Both the position numbers and the translations under genes were made by a program. From an uncultured Lysobacter sp. (GTDB lineage: Bacteria > Pseudomonadota > Gammaproteobacteria > Xanthomonadales > Xanthomonadaceae), in contig CAMLHR010000014.1 of assembly GCA_946479915.1 (NCBI GenBank), positions 1 to 11,603 on the forward strand: DNA of 11,603 nt, written 5' to 3'. The notes beneath the pieces were generated by a model that had not been told where the DNA came from, searched no databases, and saw only the letters and a list, made by a program, of their open reading frames with translations. Shown one piece after another: positions 7,056-11,603 of the stretch (positions are counted from its first letter, which is position 1; the number at the start of each line of letters is the position of its first letter).

Positions 7056-8177
7056 TCACCAGTGGAGTTGCGCCCGCGCCTCGACGATGCCGGGGTTGTC
7101 CTCGATGCCGCGCCGCTCGCTGTCCACCCTCACGTAGTTGAGCATCAGCTTGAAGTTCGAGCGCCAGTACCAGTTCACGCCGGCGGTCCAGGTGTCCATG
7201 CGGCCACCTTCGACGCTGCCGTCGTCCAGGTCGAGCGTGTCGTAGCGCATGCCGACCTGCCAGAGTCCGCGCGCGGGATCGCTCGCGCCGGGCGTGCCCG
7301 GCACGCCGCCCTTGATGCCGAAGGCTTCGCCGGTCACGTTCCAGACCGCGCTCGCGTAGCCGCCGGTTGCGTCGAAGTCGGCGTTGCCGGCCTGGTAGCG
7401 GTCCACGGTCGACTGCATGAACTCGCCCTGCAGCTTCAGCGGTCCGCGCAACCAGAACGCCTCCAGGCCGAGCGTCGACAGGCGGTCGGTGTCGGCGAGC
7501 GTGCCGGTGTCGACGAGCCGGTTCGCGAAGTCCGCGTCGGGTCGGGCGCGCAGGCGCACGCTGTCGCCGTCGGTGTCGTGGTCCACGTAGGACACGCCCA
7601 GGTGCAGGACGCGACCCTCTTCGTTGATCGGGGCCCAGGTGCCGCGGAGGCCGTACCCGCTGCCATGCGCGCGGTCGCGGGTCAGCTCGCGGCCGAAGGC
7701 GCTGGCGCTGAGCGACCAGTCGCCGCCGCCGACGCCGTACTGCACGCCGAGCCGGCGGCCCGTGGCGAGGGTGTTGGTGATCATCGCCTTGGCGACGAAA
7801 TCGTTGTTCTTGGTGCTCGACAGCTCTTCCATGCTGTTCGGCTGCTTGTACTGGCCGGCCTGCACGTAGTGCGTCTTGCTGCCGCCCAGCTTGTACCTGA
7901 CGTTGGCGTCGAGGAACTTGCCGTCGCCGGACGCGTCGTAGCCGAGCACCCAGTCGAAGTTGCCCGGTCCCTTGCCCTTGAGCACGATCTCGGCGCGGCG
8001 GAGGCCGTAATCGGCGTCGTCGCCGTCGGTGGCGTCGGCGTCCAGGTCGGTGAAGGCGCTGTCGTACCAGTAGGCATCGGTCTGCAGCAGGCCCTCCACC
8101 TCGAATTCGGCGTGTGCGGCGGGGGCGGCGAGGGCGCCCAGCAGGGCGAGCGGCAGGAGGTGGCGCTTGTGGGTCAT
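7056..8177 (-). CDS. OprP/OprO-family phosphate-selective outer-membrane porin
   Basis: A 373-residue outer-membrane beta-barrel of the Porin_O_P type, which forms trimers passing phosphate or polyphosphate into the periplasm. The first 23 residues form a Sec signal peptide ending PAAHA before EFEVEGLLQTDAYWY. Family features are YGLRRAEIVLKGKGPGNFDWVLGYD, YVQAGQYKQPNSMEELSSTKNNDF and VWLR/FWLRGPLKLQGEFMQSTV-type strands. The chain ends in Trp (EARAQLHW), the aromatic end expected for BAM-mediated insertion. An Asp-rich stretch near the N-terminus (DLDADATDGDDAD) could be a loop. Its setting next to pstS supports phosphate as the substrate, but selectivity cannot be read from sequence. The ATG at 8177 follows the nth stop by 38 bases. 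A degenerate Pho box precedes it and an intrinsic terminator follows. Confidence 0.92.
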   Translation of the reverse strand: MTHKRHLLPLALLGALAAPAAHAEFEVEGLLQTDAYWYDSAFTDLDADATDGDDADYGLRRAEIVLKGKGPGNFDWVLGYDASGDGKFLDANVRYKLGGSKTHYVQAGQYKQPNSMEELSSTKNNDFVAKAMITNTLATGRRLGVQYGVGGGDWSLSASAFGRELTRDRAHGSGYGLRGTWAPINEEGRVLHLGVSYVDHDTDGDSVRLRARPDADFANRLVDTGTLADTDRLSTLGLEAFWLRGPLKLQGEFMQSTVDRYQAGNADFDATGGYASAVWNVTGEAFGIKGGVPGTPGASDPARGLWQVGMRYDTLDLDDGSVEGGRMDTWTAGVNWYWRSNFKLMLNYVRVDSERRGIEDNPGIVEARAQLHW

Positions 8178-8215
8178 GGCGTGAGCCCTTGGGGCTGTGG
8201 GTGGCACCGAGCAGG

Positions 8216-8944
8216 CTAGGCCCCGCGTATTGCGGGAACATGACAGTCGTCGTCCGGCGGTGTCTTGGCGGGATAGCGACAGATGTCCCGGATCGGGCAG
8301 CGCGGGCACTCCGGCCGGCGTGCCTTGCAGGTGTAGCGCCCGTGCAGGATCAGCCAGTGGTGCGCGTCGCGCAGGTAGCGTTCCGGCACCACCGCCAGCA
8401 GGCCGTCCTCGACCTCGCGCACGTTGCGACCCGGTGCCAGGCCCGTGCGGTTGGCGACGCGGAAGATGTGGGTGTCCACCGCCATGGTCGGTTCGCCGAA
8501 CGCGGTGTTGAGCACTACGTTGGCGGTCTTGCGTCCCACGCCGGGCAGCGCCTCGAGCGCGGCGCGGTCGCGCGGCACGTCGCCGCCGTGCAGCTCCAGC
8601 AGTTGCCGGGCGGCTGCCACCACGTTCGCGGCCTTGGTGTTGTACAGCCCGATCGTCGCGATGTACGGCTTCAGGCCCTCGACGCCCAGCGCGGCGATGG
8701 CCGCGGGCGTGTTCGCGACCGGGAACAGGCGGCGGGTCGCCTTGTTCACGCCGACATCGGTGGACTGCGCCGACAGCGCGACGGCGACGAGCAGTTCGTA
8801 GGGCGTCGAGAACTCGAGTTCGGTGGTGGGCGAGGGATCGAGCTCGGCCAGGCGCGCGAACAGCTCGTCGATCTCCGCCTTCGAGAGCCTGGTCCGCCTG
8901 CGGCGTGTCGCGCGCTTCGCCGGCGCCTTGCGTGCCAGCGCCAT
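8216..8944 (-). CDS. nth: Endonuclease III (DNA glycosylase/AP lyase)
   Basis: Base-excision repair enzyme removing oxidised pyrimidines and cleaving the resulting abasic site; 242 residues. The helix-hairpin-helix motif LPGVGRKTANVVL (133-145) carries the catalytic Lys (K139, equivalent to E. coli K120), and VDTHIFRV carries the catalytic Asp (D157). The [4Fe-4S] cluster ligands follow the canonical C-x6-C-x2-C-x5-C spacing (C206, C213, C216, C222). The protein has a strongly basic N-terminal extension of about 20 residues (RKAPAKRATRRRRTR) and a C-terminal tail (AKTPPDDDCHVPAIRGA) relative to the 211-residue E. coli enzyme. The ATG at 8944 lies two bases after the stop of the small Cys-rich gene, implying one transcript. 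The 3' end doubles as the upstream region of the porin gene. Confidence 0.97.
   Translation of the reverse strand: MALARKAPAKRATRRRRTRLSKAEIDELFARLAELDPSPTTELEFSTPYELLVAVALSAQSTDVGVNKATRRLFPVANTPAAIAALGVEGLKPYIATIGLYNTKAANVVAAARQLLELHGGDVPRDRAALEALPGVGRKTANVVLNTAFGEPTMAVDTHIFRVANRTGLAPGRNVREVEDGLLAVVPERYLRDAHHWLILHGRYTCKARRPECPRCPIRDICRYPAKTPPDDDCHVPAIRGA
8229..8246 (-). promoter_or_regulatory. Degenerate Pho box upstream of the porin, inside the 3' end of nth
   Basis: On the minus strand 8246-8240 is a perfect CTGTCAT heptamer. At the correct spacing after GTTC, the second heptamer is CCGCAAT (four of seven to consensus). It lies 51 bases upstream of the porin ATG and overlaps nth codons for Cys-His-Val-Pro-Ala-Ile. 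A weak TAGCCT is found 10 bases downstream (8218-8213), at the position expected for a -10. PhoB control of a phosphate porin would be sensible, but the second half-site is poor. Confidence 0.45.
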
Positions 8945-8946
8945 CG

Positions 8947-9315
8947 TCAGCGTCGTGCCTTCGCGAGCGCGCGGGCCAGCGCGTCGGCGGCCGCGGCGGG
9001 CAGTGGTGCAGGCGCACCGGAGGCGGCCGGTTTCGTCGCGCGGCGTTCGGCGCGCTCCGCGGCACGGCGTTGCAGGCGTGCGTCGCGCGCGCGGTGGCGC
9101 TCGCGGGCCGCCAGGGCCGCCAGGCGCGAGGCGCGCGCCGCGGCGAGCGCGGCGGTGCAGGCCGGCGTGCAGTGCGGGCAGGCCGCGGCCTCGAGCAGCC
9201 CGAGCTCGATCGCCAGGTCGAGGTCGTCGACCGCCAGCGCGGCGGCGATCGCATGCGGCGCGTGCGCCGGTGCGGCGCAGCCGCAGTCGCAACGCGCGTG
9301 CGGATCAGGTGCCAC
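8947..9315 (-). CDS. Small Cys-rich protein of unknown function between the hydratase and nth
   Basis: A 122-residue protein I cannot assign to a named family. The N-terminus has a Cys/His cluster CDCGC (C9, C11, C13) with H18 and H21. A second cluster is ACPHCTPACT (C46, C49, C53), giving six Cys and several His suited to binding zinc or another metal. Between them, IAAALAVDDLDLAIELGLLEAA is an acidic amphipathic segment. From residue 55 on, the protein is an Ala/Arg/Glu-rich, probably helical or coiled-coil tail (about 55-95), then a Pro/Ala linker and a final helix (AAADALARALAKARR). No signal peptide or membrane span. The start is GTG at 9315, overlapping the hydratase stop by 11 bases; the Cys-rich N-terminus would be lost with any later start. 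Similar small proteins next to nth in Xanthomonadaceae are familiar to me from memory only. Coding is supported by tight packing between two genes. Confidence 0.72.
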   Translation of the reverse strand: MAPDPHARCDCGCAAPAHAPHAIAAALAVDDLDLAIELGLLEAAACPHCTPACTAALAAARASRLAALAARERHRARDARLQRRAAERAERRATKPAASGAPAPLPAAAADALARALAKARR

Positions 9316-10096
9316 TGAAGCTGGGCTTGCGCCGCTCCAGGAACGCGCGCGTGCCTTCGCGCATGTCGTCGGTCGCGAACATCAGCCCGAACTGGGCGCT
9401 CTCGTATTCCAGCCCCTCGCCGATCGCGCACTCGCCGCCGACGTTGACGCAATCCAGCAGCCCGCGCAGGGCGAGCGGCGCGGACGCGGCGAGTTGCGTC
9501 GCGAGCTGCATGGTTTCGGCTTCGAGGTCCGCGGCGGGCACGACCCGGTTGACGATGCCGAGCTGCAGGGCACGCGCCGCGTCGATCGGCGCACCGAGCA
9601 GGCACAGTTCGAGGGTCGCCGCGCGTCCGGCCAGGCGGAGCAGCCGCTGGCTGCCGCCGAAGCCCGGGATCAGGCCGAGGTTGATCTCGGGCTGCCCGAC
9701 CTTCGCCGTGTCCGCGGCCACGCGCAGGTGGCACGCCATCGCCAGTTCCAGCCCGCCGCCCAGTGCGAAGCCGTTCACCATCGCGATGACGGGCTTGGGC
9801 ATCGTCTCGATCCGGCGCATCAGCCGCTGGCCGCGCAACGAGAAGTCGCGACCCTGGACCGGCGTCAGCGTGTTCATCTCCGAGATGTCGGCGCCGGCGA
9901 CGAACGCCTTGGGACCGACCCCGGTCAGGACCACGCAACGCACGGCCGGATCGTCGGCCGCGGCGGCGAACGCGTCGGCAAGGGCATCGAGCGTGGCGCC
10001 ATCGAGGGCATTCAGCCGGGCGGGGCGGTCCACCGTGATGAGGCGGATGGCGTCGCGATCGGTGGTCGCGACCGGCGGGGTCTGGGCTTCGGCCAT
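9305..10096 (-). CDS. Enoyl-CoA hydratase (crotonase family)
   Basis: A 263-residue crotonase-fold enzyme, probably hydrating trans-2-enoyl-CoA esters in fatty acid or amino acid degradation. Family features are ITVDRPARLNALD (20-32) and the oxyanion-hole loop AFVAGADISEM (65-74). MVNGFALGGGLELAMACHLRVA follows (106-127, with E118), then GQPEINLGLIPGFGGSQRLLRLAG (134-157, with E137). E118 and E137 match the two catalytic Glu of true hydratases, so activity is likely retained rather than diverted to another crotonase reaction. The ATG at 10096 gives the usual length and N-terminus. An in-frame ATG at 10177 with AGGG just upstream would add 27 residues without family similarity. No strong ribosome site precedes 10096, so the start is not settled. 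First gene of a run with the Cys-rich gene and nth. The exact acyl-CoA substrate is unknown. Confidence 0.93.
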   Translation of the reverse strand: MAEAQTPPVATTDRDAIRLITVDRPARLNALDGATLDALADAFAAAADDPAVRCVVLTGVGPKAFVAGADISEMNTLTPVQGRDFSLRGQRLMRRIETMPKPVIAMVNGFALGGGLELAMACHLRVAADTAKVGQPEINLGLIPGFGGSQRLLRLAGRAATLELCLLGAPIDAARALQLGIVNRVVPAADLEAETMQLATQLAASAPLALRGLLDCVNVGGECAIGEGLEYESAQFGLMFATDDMREGTRAFLERRKPSFSGT

Positions 10097-10192
10097 GCGG
10101 GAAAGATGAACGTCGAGGGTGGGAAGGGTCGGGGAGGCGGCGTGAAGGCGGAACTTGTCCGCCCCGGACCTGTCCATAGGCCCTGTCGTCGG

Positions 10193-10221
10193 TGGCGACC
10201 GCCCCTTGCGACCGCTATCCT
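10193..10221 (+). promoter_or_regulatory. Possible promoter of the FKBP-like gene
   Basis: TATCCT (10216-10221), in the setting GCTATCCTAGCG, is a four-of-six -10 of a form common in Xanthomonadaceae. TGGCGA (10193-10198) sits 17 bases upstream as a weak three-of-six -35. The translation start is 50 bases downstream. The same 174-base region (10097-10270) must also hold the minus-strand promoter of the enoyl-CoA hydratase, for which I see no clear element. Confidence 0.4.
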
Positions 10222-10270
10222 AGCGCGTCCATTCGGGCGCCAAGGCGTCCGAACATCACCGGAGGTTTGA

Positions 10271-10975
10271 ATGAAGTTGCGTTTGCTCGCTGCCGCCCTG
10301 GCGGCCACCACCCTGGCCGCGGGCACCGTCGCCGCGCAGGACACTTCCACCGAGCAGGGCAAGCTGAGCTACGCGCTCGGCTACGACTACGGCCGGTCGC
10401 TGCACCAGCTGATCGAGCGTGGCGAGAAGATCGACGTCAACGCGCTCGTCAAGGGCGTGCAGGATGCCTACGCCAAGCGCGAGCCGGCGGTTCCCGCCGA
10501 GCAGCTGCGCCCGGCGGTGCAGGCGTTCCAGCAGCGCGAGACCCAGCGCGTCGAGCAGGCGAAGGCGGAGTACGAGAAGGCCTCCGGCGAGAACCTCGCG
10601 AAGAGCGGCCAGTACCTGACCCAGTACCGCGGCACCAGCGGCGTGCGCACGCTGCCCGGTGGCGCGCTGGTGCGCGTGCTCGAGGCCGGCAACGGGGCGA
10701 AGCCGACGATGACCAGCAACGTGCAGCTCGAGGTCGCCGGTCCGTATCCGTGGGGCCAGAAGCCCACGCAGCCGCAGCCGGCGAAGCAGATCCCGTCGAT
10801 CCCGGTCAACCAGGTCGAGATGCCCGCGATGCGCGAGGTGCTGACCCAGATGCAGGCCGGCGCGAAGTGGGAAGTGGTCCTGCCGCCGGATCGCGCCTAT
10901 GGCGCCGACCCGCGCACGGGCTTCCCGCCGAACGTCGCGGTGATGTTCGAGGTGCGCCTCGTCGCCGTGAAGTGA
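10271..10975 (+). CDS. Periplasmic FKBP-type protein with degenerate isomerase domain
   Basis: A 234-residue exported protein. Residues 1-22 form a Sec signal peptide (MKLRLLAAAL start, VAA cleavage site before QDTS). Residues 25-115 match the helical N-terminal dimerisation domain of Mip/FkpA proteins: KLSYALGYDYGRSL, VNALVKGVQDAY, and a long charged helix RETQRVEQAKAEYEKASGENLAKSGQYL. Residues 120-234 follow the FKBP order (LPGGALVRVLEAGNG, GAKWEVVLPPDRAYGADPRTGFPPNVAVMFEVRL). However, the substrate pocket is eroded. The usual VHY-x-G is LEVAG, the FDSS segment is replaced by a Pro/Gln-rich insert (WGQKPTQPQPAKQIPS), and the pocket Trp region is VEMPAM. Y210 and F226 remain. It is likely a chaperone-like or scaffold protein rather than an active prolyl isomerase, though this rests on an alignment by eye. 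A strong GGAGG (10261-10265) precedes the ATG by five bases. Its stop overlaps the next gene. Confidence 0.88.
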   Translation: MKLRLLAAALAATTLAAGTVAAQDTSTEQGKLSYALGYDYGRSLHQLIERGEKIDVNALVKGVQDAYAKREPAVPAEQLRPAVQAFQQRETQRVEQAKAEYEKASGENLAKSGQYLTQYRGTSGVRTLPGGALVRVLEAGNGAKPTMTSNVQLEVAGPYPWGQKPTQPQPAKQIPSIPVNQVEMPAMREVLTQMQAGAKWEVVLPPDRAYGADPRTGFPPNVAVMFEVRLVAVK

Positions 10976-11151
10976 CCTTCAAGGCCGTCCTGAGCCCCTG
11001 CATCGGGGTGTGCATGCTGGACGACCAGGGCTATTGCCACGGTTGCCTGCGCAGCAGTGCCGAGATCGCCCGCTGGCTGCACATGGACGACGACGAGCGC
11101 CTGAGGCTGATGGAAACGGTGTTGCCCGAGCGCGAATCGCGCCGGGCCTAG
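10972..11151 (+). CDS. DUF1289 small Cys-motif protein
   Basis: A 59-residue protein with the DUF1289 signature SPCIGVCMLDDQGYCHGCLRSSAEIARW. Cys at C10, C14, C22 and C25 are probably ligands of a metal such as zinc or an iron-sulfur centre; no function is established. The helical tail contains MDDDERLRLMETVLPERES. The start is GTG at 10972, overlapping the FKBP-like stop as GTGA. The first internal ATG (11014) would remove the first two Cys, so GTG is preferred. Translational coupling and the 28-base gap to the sulfurtransferase suggest one operon. Confidence 0.88.
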   Translation: MTFKAVLSPCIGVCMLDDQGYCHGCLRSSAEIARWLHMDDDERLRLMETVLPERESRRA

Positions 11152-11179
11152 GGTCCGGGCGAGGTGTAGGGTGGCGGTC

Positions 11180-11603
11180 ATGTGGACCGCACTGGTACAG
11201 GCAGAAGCATTGGCGGCGACGTTGGGGCAACCCGGCGTCGCCGCTTTCCGTTTGTGCGTCGTCGATTGCAGGTTCGACCTGTCCGACACGGGCAAGGGCG
11301 AACGCGCGTGGCGCGACGGCCACGTGCCCGGCGCGCATTACGCGCATCTCGACCGGGACCTGAGCCGGCCTTCGGGCGACCCGCGCGACGGCCGGCACCC
11401 CTGGCCCGACGCCGCATCGTTCGCCGCGACCCTGGCGCGCTGGGGCATCGGGCCGGACACGCAGGTCGTCGCCTACGATGACGGCAGCGGCGCGATCGCC
11501 GCCCGCCTGTGGTGCCTGCTGCGGATGCACGGCCACCCGCGTGCGGCGGTGCTCGACGGCGGCTGGGCGCGCTGGGAGGCGCTGGGGCTGCCCGTGGAGA
11601 CCG
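11180..11603 (+). CDS. Rhodanese-type sulfurtransferase, probably 3-mercaptopyruvate sulfurtransferase (C-terminus outside the window)
   Basis: The visible 141 residues form the first rhodanese domain of a two-domain sulfurtransferase of the SseA/TST type, which moves sulfur from 3-mercaptopyruvate or thiosulfate to an acceptor such as cyanide or a thiol. Diagnostic segments are VVDCRFDLSDTGKGERAWRDGHVPGAHYAHLDRDLS, DGRHPWPDAASFAATLARWGI, VVAYDDGSGAIAARLWCLLRMHGHPRAAVLDGGWARWEALGLP. This first domain is normally inactive. The catalytic Cys loop that separates mercaptopyruvate from thiosulfate enzymes lies past the right edge, so the substrate cannot be fixed. The ATG at 11180 follows a purine-rich stretch (AGGGTGGCGG) and starts at the usual family position. 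It lies 28 bases after the DUF1289 stop, with no terminator between. Confidence 0.9.
   Translation, partial: MWTALVQAEALAATLGQPGVAAFRLCVVDCRFDLSDTGKGERAWRDGHVPGAHYAHLDRDLSRPSGDPRDGRHPWPDAASFAATLARWGIGPDTQVVAYDDGSGAIAARLWCLLRMHGHPRAAVLDGGWARWEALGLPVET

Noticed and set aside
4739..7141. An 800-codon open frame on the plus strand opposite pstA, pstC and pstS
   Set aside because: It is antisense to three certain genes. Its product is Arg/His/Gln-rich without any family motif, as expected for the mirror frame of very GC-rich coding DNA.
8178..9938. Long minus-strand extension of the porin frame through nth and the hydratase
   Set aside because: The porin has a clear signal peptide at 8177. Upstream residues are a frame-shifted shadow of nth and its neighbours, not a fusion.
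8114..10270. A 718-codon plus-strand open frame opposite nth, the Cys-rich gene and the hydratase
   Set aside because: Low-complexity Arg/Ala product in the shadow of clear minus-strand genes. It has no ribosome site or motif.
1..11603. CRISPR arrays, tRNA or rRNA genes, insertion sequences or prophage parts
   Set aside because: No regularly spaced repeats, tRNA-like folds, transposase or integrase frames were seen. The window is continuous housekeeping and accessory coding sequence.

Overview
The window is very GC-rich, has tightly packed and often overlapping genes, and carries proteins that best resemble those of the Xanthomonadaceae (Lysobacter, Luteimonas or Xanthomonas-like Gammaproteobacteria). 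This placement is an inference from protein character and base composition, with no search run. Almost all of it is coding. The largest gap is the 174-base divergent region at 10097-10270.

Layout. Positions 1-10096 are all on the minus strand, so transcription runs from high to low coordinates. First comes an enoyl-CoA hydratase, a small Cys-rich protein of unknown function and endonuclease III (9305-10096, 8947-9315, 8216-8944). Next is an OprP/OprO-type phosphate porin (7056-8177) closed by an intrinsic terminator (7011-7033). Then comes a complete high-affinity phosphate uptake operon pstS-pstC-pstA-pstB-phoU (6916 down to 2562), headed by a near-consensus Pho box at 6975-6992. Only 64 bases after phoU lies a three-gene cassette (2497 down to 569): a secreted peptide precursor with four EGKCG motifs and two EF-hands, a DUF692 (MNIO) enzyme and a DUF2063 partner protein. 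It ends in ribonuclease T, which is cut by the left edge. On the plus strand from 10271 are a periplasmic FKBP-like protein with a degenerate catalytic domain, a DUF1289 mini-protein and the start of a rhodanese/3-mercaptopyruvate sulfurtransferase cut by the right edge.

How the genes work together. The porin, PstS, PstCAB and PhoU form an outer-membrane-to-cytoplasm phosphate scavenging route with its signalling brake, expected to respond to PhoB. The cassette behind it has the A-B-C architecture of bufferin/HvfABC RiPP systems, in which a DUF692 iron enzyme and its DUF2063 partner oxidise the Cys of EGKCG motifs to make a copper-binding periplasmic peptide. The precursor here is unusual. 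Its four Cys all lie in EGKCG motifs, placed as two pairs on either side of a two-EF-hand (calcium-binding) module. No DoxX-like fourth gene is present. A four-tract G-quadruplex motif spans the phoU stop codon and directly abuts the best -10 element for the cassette.

The EF-hand RiPP precursor, its minimal two-protein maturation machinery, and its position under or beside the phosphate regulon are the most interesting points of this window.
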